Assembly (NCBI GenBank): GCA_963630635.1
Contig: CAVGOA010000019.1
Span: 1 to 39,005, forward strand
From: Paratractidigestivibacter sp963630635
Lineage (GTDB): Bacteria; Actinomycetota; Coriobacteriia; Coriobacteriales; Atopobiaceae
Reading direction: 5' to 3'
Length of the DNA stretch: 39,005 nt
The notes beneath the pieces were generated by a model. It had not been told where the DNA came from and searched no databases. It saw nothing but the letters and a program-made list of their open reading frames with translations. The position numbers and the translations under genes were made by a program. Shown in pieces: positions 31,350 to 39,005 of this stretch (position 1 is its first letter; each line of letters begins with the position of its first letter).

Positions 31350-32675
31350 ATGGCCAACCCCGACATCAAAAAGGCGGCCAAGTTAGACAACAAAGCCGTG
31401 GCCTTAGCCGCCTTGCCGTTCATGGGCATGATCAGCTTTTGGCAGGTCTACGACGGCATCGTCCCCAAAATGCTCACCGGCACCTTTGGCCTTTCCAACT
31501 CGGTGACCGGCGCCATCATGGCGATCGACAACGTCTTTGGCCTCTTCTTGCTGCCGCTCTTTGGCATCTTGTCGGATCGCTGTACCTCTAAGCTCGGCCG
31601 CCGCACCCCGTTTATCCTTGGCGGCTCTGCTGTGGCGGTTCTCTCGGTGCCGCTTATCGCGCTGGCTAACAACATGGGCAGCTTGCCGCTTTTGATCGCG
31701 GCGATCATCCTCACGCTGCTGGCCATCTGCGCCTACCGCACCATGACGGTGGCCGTCATCGCCGATATCACGCCGCGTCCCCTGCGCACCAAGGCAGATT
31801 CCATCGAGAAGATCGTGGGATACGCGGGCACAGGCCTTATGTTGGTGGCTATCTCGGTCATGGTCCCCAACGTCGAGCACCCTGATTACCTGCCGCTTTT
31901 TGCCCTTCAGTCGGTCTTTATCCTGGTCTCGGCCGTGGTCTACGGCGCGTTTGTGCGCGAGCCCGAGCTTGTCCAGAAGATGCGCGAGAAGTCCCTTGCC
32001 ATGGGCATCGACGAGGACGAGATCGACAAGGACGACTCGCCCGAGGCCGGCGGCAAGGAGCGCGTGGCCGACAAGTCCCTGCGCGTCTCGATCGCGCTTC
32101 TCCTCTCGGCCACCTTCTTCTATTACATGAGCTACAACGCTATGACCACCAACATCAGCCGCTACGCCGATCTGTTCTTTGGCATGGCCGGCGGCTCGTA
32201 TGCGATCATCAACATCGTCACTATTGTGGGCGCGCTGGCAAGCTACGTGCCCCTGGCAAATCTGTCTTTGAAGATCGGCCGCAAGAAGGTGGCCCTGCTC
32301 ACCGCTGTCATTATGACGGCCTGCCCGGTCATTATCTGGCTCACCCCTGGCTTTAGCCCCCTGCTCTACCTTGTCTTTCTTGCCATGGGCGTCGCGCTGG
32401 GCGGCGTCGACCTGTGCGTCTACACCATGATCTTGGAGTGCTGCAGCTCGCAGTCGGTGGGGCGCTACTCGGGCTACTACTACACGGTGAGCATGGCCGC
32501 CCAGGTCATCACCCCGATCCTCTCGGGTGTGGTCATGGATGTCGCGCCCACGATGCTCTTTGCCTACATCGCGGCCATGGGTGTCTTCATGGCGGCCTCT
32601 CTTGCGGGCGCCAAACACGGCGATGCTATCCTTATCGACGAGGTGGCTCGCCGGGAGGGCGGCGCTGCCGAGTAA
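31350..32675 (+). CDS. MFS transporter, SLC45/sugar-symporter-like
   Basis: A 441-residue membrane protein with twelve predicted segments. The cytoplasmic loop 2-3 motif reads GILSDRCTSKLGRRTPFILGG, the major-facilitator signature in the form seen in SLC45/GPH-like sucrose and glycoside symporters, with an early Asp in AIDNVFGLF. A charged central loop lies near residues 205-245. The ATG at 31350 follows TAAGGAGAAAACC. It lies 63 bases after the M20 gene and 15 bases before the ABC fusion gene, so the three are likely co-transcribed. The substrate may be a sugar, although the neighbours suggest amino acids or peptides. Confidence 0.85.
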   Translation: MANPDIKKAAKLDNKAVALAALPFMGMISFWQVYDGIVPKMLTGTFGLSNSVTGAIMAIDNVFGLFLLPLFGILSDRCTSKLGRRTPFILGGSAVAVLSVPLIALANNMGSLPLLIAAIILTLLAICAYRTMTVAVIADITPRPLRTKADSIEKIVGYAGTGLMLVAISVMVPNVEHPDYLPLFALQSVFILVSAVVYGAFVREPELVQKMREKSLAMGIDEDEIDKDDSPEAGGKERVADKSLRVSIALLLSATFFYYMSYNAMTTNISRYADLFFGMAGGSYAIINIVTIVGALASYVPLANLSLKIGRKKVALLTAVIMTACPVIIWLTPGFSPLLYLVFLAMGVALGGVDLCVYTMILECCSSQSVGRYSGYYYTVSMAAQVITPILSGVVMDVAPTMLFAYIAAMGVFMAASLAGAKHGDAILIDEVARREGGAAE

Positions 32676-32690
32676 CGAATAGAGGTTTCC

Positions 32691-34235
32691 ATGCACAAGG
32701 CCAAAGGCGCATCTCTCGCCGTATTTATCCTGCTAGCCGTCGTCTTTGGCCTTGCGCTTTCCCCGGCGCCCGCACGCGCCCAGAGTCTGGCTGACCGCGT
32801 GATCACGTGGACGCAGGACGAGAGGGATCAAAAGCTTGCCCATGCCAAGATCGGCGTGCAGCTGGGCGTCACGTCCGAAGCCGAGGTTGCCAAGGCCTAC
32901 CCCGACGCCGATTCCCAGTCCTACCAAAGCATTGCCGACACCATCATGGCCTTGAGCGCGGGCAAGCTCGACTACGCCACTGCGCCCGAGCCTATCGCCT
33001 TGCTCTACATGCGCAAGAACGCCAACCTCACCTACGTCAAGCCCACGCTTTACGGCTGCGACGTCTCGATTGGCATGGGCAAGGGCCAAGACGAGTTACG
33101 CGAGAAGCTCAACGACGCCATCGCCAAGCTGCGGCAAGACGGCACTATCGACGCCGTGCGCAAGAAGTGGTGCGAGGACGGCAACTACGACATGAGCGAT
33201 ATCCCGGTGTGCACCGACGGCGAGGTCCTTACCGTGGGCTACTCGCCAACCGACGAGCCCAGCTCTTTTCTCTACGAGGGCCACGCCGCCGGCACCGACG
33301 CCGAGATAATCATGCGCGCCGCCTACGAGATAGGCATGCGCGTGGAGTTCCAGGACATGAACTTCACGGCCAAGCTGGCAGCCCTCTCGGCGGGCACCAT
33401 CAATGCGGGCATCTACATGGTCAACACCCCCGAGCGCGCCAAGTCGATCGACTTTACCAACACGGTCTACTCGCTTGATTGGGTGGCCATGACCACGGTC
33501 GACACAGACGCAAACGATTCGATTTTTGATGCCTTTGCCGCGGGCTTCACAAGTACTTTCATAGCCGAGAAGCGCTGGGCCATGGTGCTCGAGGGCCTTC
33601 TCGTCACCGTGGGCATCGCCGTGGGCTCGTTTGCCCTGGGTACCGTGGGCGGCGGTCTTCTCTGCTACATGAAGCGCAGCGGCAAGCAGGCGCTGGCGGC
33701 CGCGGCCAACGCCTACTGCGACGTTGCCACGGGCATCCCGGTGCTGGTCTGGCTCATGATCTTGTACTACATCGTCTTTGCCAACGTGGGCATCCCGGCC
33801 GCGATGGTGGCCGTCGTCTGCTTTGGGCTCGAGTCGGCAGCACCTTTGTCCAGCATCTTTGTGACCGGTATCGACGCCGTCTCGCGCGGCGAGATAGAGG
33901 CCGCCGAGTCCATGGGCTTCTCGCTGCCGCAGATTTATCGCCAAGTCGTCTTGCCGCAAGCCTTCCAGCGTATCGGTAAGCTCTACGCGGGCCAGCTCAC
34001 AGCCCTGATCAAGGCGACCTCGGTCGTGGGCTACGTGGCCATCACCGACCTCACCAAGGTCTCGGACATCATACGCAGCCGCACCTTCGATGCCTTCTTC
34101 CCGCTGATCAGCGTGGCTATCGTCTACTTCGTGGTCATCTTGGTCTTCTCGACGGTCCTCACGCGCCTCATTCGCCGGGCAGACCCGCGTCGTCGCAGGC
34201 CAGAGCGCGTCTTAAGGGGAATCACGGCTCGCTAG
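32691..34235 (+). CDS. Amino-acid ABC transporter: permuted substrate-binding domain fused to permease
   Basis: A 514-residue fusion for polar amino acid uptake. Residues 1-30 are a signal peptide (LLAVVFG, cleavage after ARA). Residues 52-164 (KIGVQLGVTSE through DGTIDAVRKKWCEDG) match the second lobe and C-terminal end of a family-3 binding protein. Residues 178-270 (EVLTVGYSPTDEPSSFLYEG, then GTINAG and TPERAKSIDFTNTVY) match the first lobe. The lobes are thus in reverse order, followed directly by a HisM-like permease (about 290-495) with the EAA loop EIEAAESMGFSLPQIYRQVVLP. No ATPase gene is adjacent. The ATG at 32691 follows AGAGGTTTCC. It could also be a tandem-domain relative that lost its outer halves; either way the frame is intact. 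Confidence 0.85.
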   Translation: MHKAKGASLAVFILLAVVFGLALSPAPARAQSLADRVITWTQDERDQKLAHAKIGVQLGVTSEAEVAKAYPDADSQSYQSIADTIMALSAGKLDYATAPEPIALLYMRKNANLTYVKPTLYGCDVSIGMGKGQDELREKLNDAIAKLRQDGTIDAVRKKWCEDGNYDMSDIPVCTDGEVLTVGYSPTDEPSSFLYEGHAAGTDAEIIMRAAYEIGMRVEFQDMNFTAKLAALSAGTINAGIYMVNTPERAKSIDFTNTVYSLDWVAMTTVDTDANDSIFDAFAAGFTSTFIAEKRWAMVLEGLLVTVGIAVGSFALGTVGGGLLCYMKRSGKQALAAAANAYCDVATGIPVLVWLMILYYIVFANVGIPAAMVAVVCFGLESAAPLSSIFVTGIDAVSRGEIEAAESMGFSLPQIYRQVVLPQAFQRIGKLYAGQLTALIKATSVVGYVAITDLTKVSDIIRSRTFDAFFPLISVAIVYFVVILVFSTVLTRLIRRADPRRRRPERVLRGITAR

Positions 34236-34253
34236 CGCGCCCTTCTCGCCTTG

Positions 34254-34545
34254 TGCTATGATGTCCCACTAGGCAATGACGGAGAGGTTCGGGCCGTCGC
34301 GTCGCCAGCGGATAAGAGAGGGAGCCCACCGGCTGAGAGGTTCCTCCAAGGCTGACGTCCGAAGTTCACTCCACCAGCCGCGACCTTAACAGATGCGCCG
34401 AGAAACGCGTCTTAGTAGGGAAGCCGTACGCCCCACGGCACGGGGCAAACGAGTGGGCGCTCGTGAGAGAAAACACCTGCGTCAATCAAGGTGGTACCGC
34501 GGTAATCATTGCCGTCCTTGGACTTTTGTCCGGGACGGCTTTTTG
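34254..34545 (+). ncRNA. T-box riboswitch upstream of pheST
   Basis: An extended -10, TGCTATGAT (34254-34262), starts a roughly 280-base leader. The conserved T-box AAGGTGGTACCGCGG is at 34488-34502, the sequence that pairs with the uncharged tRNA acceptor end in the antiterminator. The terminator follows: GCCGTCC (34511-34517) with GGACGGC (34533-34539) and a T-run at 34540-34544. In the specifier-loop region, GAAGTTCA (34361-34368) offers TTC, a phenylalanine codon, at 34365-34367, with the usual GAA before and A after. Full stem I pairing was not worked out. Low charged tRNA-Phe would allow read-through into pheS. Confidence 0.93.
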
Positions 34546-34564
34546 TTTTGAAAGGGGAAACGCA

Positions 34565-35632
34565 ATGTCGATGTCCGATGAGCTCAAGGCTATTGAGGCT
34601 CAAGTCCAGGAGGGCCTTGCAAAGGCAGAGAGCATGGATGCCCTCGAGAACCTGCGCGTTGGCGTGTTGGGCCGCAAGGGTAGCCTGACCGCGATCATGC
34701 ACACCATGGGCAAGGTTCCGCCCGAGGAGCGCCCGGCCATGGGTGCGCTTGCCAACACCGTGCGCGCCAACGTCGACATGGCAATCAAGGCCCGCAAAGA
34801 AGAGCTTGGCCGCGCCATCATGGCCAAGCGCATGGAGGCCGACGCCGCCGACGTCACCTTGCCGGGCCGCCAGCTCTCCCTGGGCACCCAGCACCTCATT
34901 TCGCAGATCCGCGAAGAGATCGAGGACATCTTCTGCGGCCTGGGCTACACCGTCGAGGACGGCCCCTACATCGAGACGACCTACTACAACTTCACCGCGC
35001 TTAACGCTCCCGAGGACCACCCCAGCCGCTCGGCCAAGGACACCTTCTACGTGGTGGACAACCAGCCCGAGGGCAAGGAGGTTCACGTCCAGGGCGAGTC
35101 CGACGTGCTTCTGCGCACCCAGACCTCCGGCGTCCAGGCCCACGTCATGGAGGCCAAGGAGCCCCCGATCTACATGATCTGCCCGGGCACCGTTTTTCGT
35201 CCCGACACCGCCGACGCCAACCACCTGCCCCAGTTCACGCAGGTAGAGGGCCTGGTTGTCGACGAGGGCATCACCTTTGGCGATCTTAAGGGCACGCTTG
35301 ACTACTTCACCCGCGAGATCTTTGGCAAGGACCGCGCCACCCGCTACCGCCCGCACTTCTTCCCCTTCACCGAGCCTTCCTGCGAGGTCGACGTCTCGTG
35401 CGGCGTCTGCCACGGCCAGGGTTGCCGCTTCTGCAAGAACACCGGCTGGCTCGAGATCTTGGGCTGCGGCATGGTCGACCCCAACGTCTTTGTCAACTGC
35501 GGCATCGACCCCGAGAAGTACACCGGCTTTGCCTTTGGCATCGGCGTCGAGCGCGTGGCGGCGCTTCGCTACGACCTGCCCGACCTTCGCATGCTCATGA
35601 CCGGTGATATGAGATTCCTGAAGCAGTTCTAA
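34565..35632 (+). CDS. pheS: Phenylalanyl-tRNA synthetase alpha subunit
   Basis: A 355-residue catalytic subunit of the (alpha-beta)2 enzyme. An N-terminal coiled-coil tRNA-binding arm (about 1-90) is followed by the class II core: GTVFRPDTADANHLPQFTQVEG (motif 2 region), HFFPFTEPSCEVDVSC and the final GIGVERVAALRY (motif 3). A Cys-rich insert, CGVCHGQGCRFCKNTG, lies before motif 3; similar Cys pairs occur in some bacterial PheS and may bind zinc. The ATG at 34565 follows GAAAGGGG; a second Met two codons later is an alternative. It is controlled by the T-box and co-transcribed with pheT. Confidence 0.96.
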   Translation: MSMSDELKAIEAQVQEGLAKAESMDALENLRVGVLGRKGSLTAIMHTMGKVPPEERPAMGALANTVRANVDMAIKARKEELGRAIMAKRMEADAADVTLPGRQLSLGTQHLISQIREEIEDIFCGLGYTVEDGPYIETTYYNFTALNAPEDHPSRSAKDTFYVVDNQPEGKEVHVQGESDVLLRTQTSGVQAHVMEAKEPPIYMICPGTVFRPDTADANHLPQFTQVEGLVVDEGITFGDLKGTLDYFTREIFGKDRATRYRPHFFPFTEPSCEVDVSCGVCHGQGCRFCKNTGWLEILGCGMVDPNVFVNCGIDPEKYTGFAFGIGVERVAALRYDLPDLRMLMTGDMRFLKQF

Positions 35633-35676
35633 GAACTTCTCGCTTCAGATTCCTCTTTTAAGAAAGGAGCGCTTGA

Positions 35677-38136
35677 ATGCGCGTTTCATATGAGTGGCTC
35701 AAGACCATGGTCGACGTGCCCGAGAATCCCTCCCAGCTTGTCGACGAGTTCGTTCGCACCGGCACCGAGGTCGAGGGCGTCGAGCGCGTGGGCGCAAACC
35801 TCGATCACGTGGTGACCGCCAAGGTTTTGGAGAAGACCCCGCACCCCGACTCTGACCACATGTTTGTTTGCAAGGTTGATGTTGGCGAGAAGAACGTCGA
35901 CGCCAACGGCAACCCCGAGCCCCTGCAGATCGTCTGCGGCGCCCAGAACTTCAACGCCGGCGACCACATTGTCACGGCCATGATCGGCGCTGTGCTTCCC
36001 GGCGACGTCAAGATCAAGAAGTCTAAGCTGCGCGGCGTCGAGTCTCGCGGCATGAACTGCTCCGAGCGCGAGCTGGGCTTGGGTGGCGACCACTCCGGTA
36101 TCATGATTCTGCCCGAGGACGCTCCCGTGGGCATGGACTTCACCGATTACATGGGCATGTCCGATACCGTGATCGATTGCGAGATCACCCCCAACCGCCC
36201 CGACTGCCTGTCCATGACCGGCATGGCCGTCGAGGTTTCTGCCATTCTCGATGAGGACACCCACATCGAGCTGCCCAAGGTCAAGTGTGAGCAGGGCCCC
36301 GATGCTCACGACCTGGTGGACGTCACCATCGACGACCCCGAGCTGTGCCAGCGCTACTGCGCCCGCGTGGTGCGCAACGTCAAGATCGGCCCGTCTCCCG
36401 AGTGGCTGGCCCGCCGCGTCATCGCCGCCGGCAGCCGTCCCATCAACAACGTGGTCGACGTCACCAACTACGTCATGTTCCTCACCGGCCAGCCTCTGCA
36501 CGCCTTTGACCTGGGCAAACTGACCGAGCGCGATGGCCGCCGCCACATCGTGGTGCGCGCCGCCGCGCAAGGTGAGAAGCTCGAGACCCTGGACGGCGTC
36601 GAGCGCACCTTGACCCCCGACATGGCCGTCATCACCGACGACGGCAAGACCGCCGTGGCCCTGGCCGGCGTCATGGGCGGCATGAACTCCGAGATCGACG
36701 AGAACACCGTCGACGTCCTTCTCGAGTCTGCCACCTTCTCGAGCGGCCACGTCTCGCGTACCAGCCGAAACCTCGACCTCATGAGCGAGGCCTCCATCCG
36801 CTACGAGCGCCAAGTGGACGGCTCCAACTGCGCCAACGTGGCCCAGATTGCGGCCGCCCTCTTTGAGGAGTGCTGCGGCGCCGAGGTCTGCCCTGGCACC
36901 GTTGACGTCTATCCCGTCCAGGTTGCGGCCCCCGTTGTCGACCTGCGCCCCGCCCGCGCCCGCATGCTGTGCGGCGCCGACATCCCCCAGGACTTCATGG
37001 TCAGCCGCCTGACCCGCCTGGGCTGCGACGTTAAGGACGGCGAGGAGGGCCACCTTGCCGTGACCGCTCCCACCAACCGTCCCGACCTCACCCGCGAGTG
37101 CGACCTTATCGAGGAGATCTGCCGCCTGTGGGGCGAGGGCGATATCGAGCCCACGCTGCCCGCGGCCAAAAACCACGCCGGTGGCCTCACCGTCGAGCAG
37201 CGCCGCGTGCGCTTGATCGGCCAGACCCTTCGCGCCTGCGGTCTTTCCGAGACCAGCACTTACTGCTTCGCCGACCCCTCTGACCTGGTGAAGCTTGGTA
37301 TTACCGACGAGGGTCGCGGCATTCCCGTCAAGATCATCAACCCGCTGGTTGCCGACCAGTCCGAGATGCGCCGCTCGATGCTGCCCGGCCTTGTGCGCTC
37401 GGTGGCCTATAACCTCGACCACGGTGTCCCCAACGTCGCCCTCTACGAGATCGGCCGCGTCTTCTACGGCCACGAGAGCAGCTCTCAGCCCGACGAGCCT
37501 ACCTTTGTTGCGGGCGTTTTGGCTGGTAAGCGCGCCGACGATGCCTGGAACCTCAAGCACGCCGATTACGACTTCTTCGACGCCAAGGGCGCCGTCGAGG
37601 CCCTTCTCAGCGCCCTGCGCCTCACCAAGGTCCGCTTCAAGGTGGCCGAGCCCGAGAAGTACCCGTGGCTGCAGCCCGGCCGTGCCGCCGAGGTTCTCTC
37701 TCAGGGCGAGGTCATTGGCTGGGTGGGCAACATCCACCCTGCGAGCCTGCAGAAGGTGGGCGTCGATGTGCCCGTCGTGGCCTTTGAGCTCTCGGTCGAG
37801 CACCTGCTGCGCCTTGCAAAGGACCAGCTGCCCTACGTCGACGTTCCCACGCTTCCCGGCGTGACCCACGACCTGGCCATCGTCGTCGACGAGGAGGTCA
37901 CTTACGAGAGCCTCGTCCAGCGCATTTCCAGCGCCGGCGGCAAGCTCCTATCCGATGTCCGCCTCTTCGACGTCTACCGCGACCCCGTGCGTGTGGGTAA
38001 GGGCAAGAAGTCCATGGCCTTCTCGCTTACCTACCGCGCCGCCGACCGTACCCTTACCTCCGAGGAGGTCGAGAAGGCCCACGAGAAGCTCGTGAACAAG
38101 GTCCTTCGCGCCACCGGCGGAGAGGTCCGCGGCTAA
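35677..38136 (+). CDS. pheT: Phenylalanyl-tRNA synthetase beta subunit
   Basis: An 819-residue subunit. Domains in order: EMAP-type tRNA-binding domain (about 40-155, with HPDSDHMFVCKVDVG and SRGMNCSERELGL), B1 and B3/B4 editing region (PNRPDCLSMTGMA, about 165-400), B5 (about 410-485), class II-like core (about 490-715) and the C-terminal anticodon-binding ferredoxin-like fold (about 725-817, YVDVPTLPGVTHDLAIVVDE). The length is normal for the family. The ATG at 35677 follows AGAAAGGAGCGCTTGA and lies 44 bases after pheS. It edits mischarged Tyr-tRNA-Phe in addition to binding tRNA. Confidence 0.96.
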   Translation: MRVSYEWLKTMVDVPENPSQLVDEFVRTGTEVEGVERVGANLDHVVTAKVLEKTPHPDSDHMFVCKVDVGEKNVDANGNPEPLQIVCGAQNFNAGDHIVTAMIGAVLPGDVKIKKSKLRGVESRGMNCSERELGLGGDHSGIMILPEDAPVGMDFTDYMGMSDTVIDCEITPNRPDCLSMTGMAVEVSAILDEDTHIELPKVKCEQGPDAHDLVDVTIDDPELCQRYCARVVRNVKIGPSPEWLARRVIAAGSRPINNVVDVTNYVMFLTGQPLHAFDLGKLTERDGRRHIVVRAAAQGEKLETLDGVERTLTPDMAVITDDGKTAVALAGVMGGMNSEIDENTVDVLLESATFSSGHVSRTSRNLDLMSEASIRYERQVDGSNCANVAQIAAALFEECCGAEVCPGTVDVYPVQVAAPVVDLRPARARMLCGADIPQDFMVSRLTRLGCDVKDGEEGHLAVTAPTNRPDLTRECDLIEEICRLWGEGDIEPTLPAAKNHAGGLTVEQRRVRLIGQTLRACGLSETSTYCFADPSDLVKLGITDEGRGIPVKIINPLVADQSEMRRSMLPGLVRSVAYNLDHGVPNVALYEIGRVFYGHESSSQPDEPTFVAGVLAGKRADDAWNLKHADYDFFDAKGAVEALLSALRLTKVRFKVAEPEKYPWLQPGRAAEVLSQGEVIGWVGNIHPASLQKVGVDVPVVAFELSVEHLLRLAKDQLPYVDVPTLPGVTHDLAIVVDEEVTYESLVQRISSAGGKLLSDVRLFDVYRDPVRVGKGKKSMAFSLTYRAADRTLTSEEVEKAHEKLVNKVLRATGGEVRG

Positions 38137-38158
38137 TCGCCTTTTCTCGCTCGTGTTA

Positions 38159-38195
38159 AATGCGGCCGGGTCCATTGGGGCTCGGCCGCATTTTT
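38159..38195 (+). terminator. Rho-independent terminator after pheT
   Basis: AATGCGGCCG (38159-38168) pairs perfectly with CGGCCGCATT (38183-38192) over a 14-base loop, followed by TTT. It lies 22 bases after the pheT stop and ends the T-box-controlled transcript. Confidence 0.85.
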
Positions 38196-38234
38196 GCGCA
38201 ACAATGGTCCCGTTACGTTTATGAGAGGGACAAC

Positions 38235-38909
38235 ATGCCAAGCTGGAACATCCATACTGCCCACGTCGAGCGCCTTCTTCGCGAGGAAGGGGCCCAGGCC
38301 CTGGGCATCAAAGACACAAACGCCTTTTTGTTTGGCAACGTCTTGCCCGATGTCTACGTAGGCTATATGGTCAAGAACCCCAGCTTTAGGATCGACTACA
38401 AGCTCACCCATCTAACGTACCGTGACCACATCCCCTTGCCGCGCTACCAGGAGTTTTGGGACTTCTACGTCAAGAATCCCCAGGGCTACGGAGCCTCTTG
38501 CGTGACCGACGTGGTGCGCGGTGCCTGGTGCCACCTGGTGTGCGATTGCGTCTACAACACACACACCCGCGCGTTTTTGGAGAAGGCCCACATGAGGGCA
38601 GGGGAGCAGGCTCGCATTAAGAAGCAGTCCGATTTCGCCCTCTTTGGCCGCACTCTCGACATATCAATGGTGCCTGTGCCCAACGAGTCTCTCTTTACCC
38701 AGTGCGACCATTTCCCCATGTACCAAGTGGACAGCCAAGACGTCCTTGCAGCTATATCTGTATGCGAGAAGATCGTCGACGATAACCAGCGCGATCATAT
38801 AAAGGCAGAGCCTGCGTACCAATTGCTTACGCCCGAGTTCTTTGAGACCGCCTGCCAAGAGGCGCATGAGACCATGGTCAGCGGCTTAAAAGCAATTGTC
38901 GGCGAGTAG
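38235..38909 (+). CDS. Zinc-dependent phospholipase-C-like protein
   Basis: A 224-residue protein resembling the bacterial zinc-dependent phospholipase C fold. WNIHTAHVERLL near the N-terminus, LFGNVLPDVYVGY, THLTYRDH and WCHLVCDCVYNTHTR supply the Trp, His and Asp pattern expected of the metal site. No signal peptide is visible, unlike secreted PLC toxins, so a cytoplasmic hydrolase is more likely; the substrate is unknown. The ATG at 38235 follows GAGAGGGAC, and the 25 earlier codons lie over the pheT terminator and are rejected. Confidence 0.75.
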   Translation: MPSWNIHTAHVERLLREEGAQALGIKDTNAFLFGNVLPDVYVGYMVKNPSFRIDYKLTHLTYRDHIPLPRYQEFWDFYVKNPQGYGASCVTDVVRGAWCHLVCDCVYNTHTRAFLEKAHMRAGEQARIKKQSDFALFGRTLDISMVPVPNESLFTQCDHFPMYQVDSQDVLAAISVCEKIVDDNQRDHIKAEPAYQLLTPEFFETACQEAHETMVSGLKAIVGE

Positions 38910-39005
38910 TGCTTGTACTGGCGTAAGTGGTAGATGGCTACACTTAGTTATGTAGGAAATATGAATCCCAAACCGACCCTTGCGCCGGGCGGGGGAGGAG
39001 CGTAA
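38910..39005. other. 3'-terminal non-coding stretch, probable leader of a truncated gene
   Basis: The last 96 bases hold no credible gene. GGCTACACTTAG near 38937 has a TACACT -10-like element. The final GGGGGAGGAGCGTAA looks like a ribosome-binding site for a gene beginning just beyond the edge. A 14-codon frame from 38961 to 39005 (Gly- and Pro-rich) is too short to accept. Confidence 0.4.

Noticed and set aside
34463..34564. Upstream in-frame extension of pheS
   Set aside because: It runs through the T-box antiterminator and terminator, which are RNA elements; the real start has its own ribosome site at 34565.
38961..39005. 14-codon frame at the right edge
   Set aside because: It is Gly/Pro-rich and its end coincides with a likely ribosome site for a gene beyond the window; there is no independent support.

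Overview
The window is a GC-rich chromosomal segment that looks like a member of the Coriobacteriia (Actinomycetota), most likely an Olsenella/Atopobium-type anaerobe. This is inferred from the strong C/G third-position bias, the many PTS and Cof-type HAD genes, a methionine synthase without its reactivation domain, a T-box in front of pheST, and Tat-lipoprotein sugar hydrolases. No rRNA, tRNA, CRISPR array, transposase or phage gene was seen. Long open frames on the opposite strand of many genes are codon-bias shadows.

Layout. 1-6.4 kb: end of an unknown gene, a palindromic repeat, an AgrC/AgrA-like GHKL kinase and LytTR regulator pair (minus), a Tat-exported GH3 lipoprotein, a second repeat copy and a cation diffusion facilitator (minus). 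6.7-9.8 kb: an A24 prepilin peptidase, a Cof-type HAD phosphatase, metF, and a separate cobalamin-dependent methionine synthase reactivation protein. 9.8-17.4 kb: a beta-glucoside PTS island with a PRD/EIIB/EIIA regulator (minus) divergent from HPr, Lac-family EIIB, EIIC and EIIA, and a GH1 6-phospho-beta-glucosidase, followed by a Glc-family EIIBC. 17.6-20.1 kb: a three-domain metH behind a perfect 20-bp palindrome. 20.3-25 kb: glycerol kinase and a monoacylglycerol-lipase-like hydrolase (minus, overlapping), a small Cys-rich protein, a third diverged palindromic element and an M32 carboxypeptidase (minus). 25.2-29.7 kb: a DMT exporter (minus), ROK glucokinase, orphan fructose-type EIIA, a second Cof HAD and a GntR/UTRA regulator. 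29.8-34.2 kb: an M20 peptidase, an SLC45-like MFS transporter and an amino-acid ABC substrate-binding/permease fusion. 34.2-38.9 kb: T-box, pheS, pheT and a zinc-dependent phospholipase-C-like protein.

How it fits together. The segment is dominated by uptake and phosphorolytic use of glycosides and glycerol, with methionine/folate one-carbon metabolism (metF, reactivase, metH) distributed around the PTS island. Most striking are: (i) the GH1 enzyme, which has Gln in place of the acid/base Glu, as in plant myrosinases, while keeping the nucleophile and the 6-phosphate pocket; (ii) the ABC fusion, whose binding domain is in circularly permuted lobe order; (iii) a family of roughly 125-bp elements with inverted-repeat ends, all three in intergenic gaps between convergent genes; and (iv) a perfect 20-bp palindrome in front of metH.
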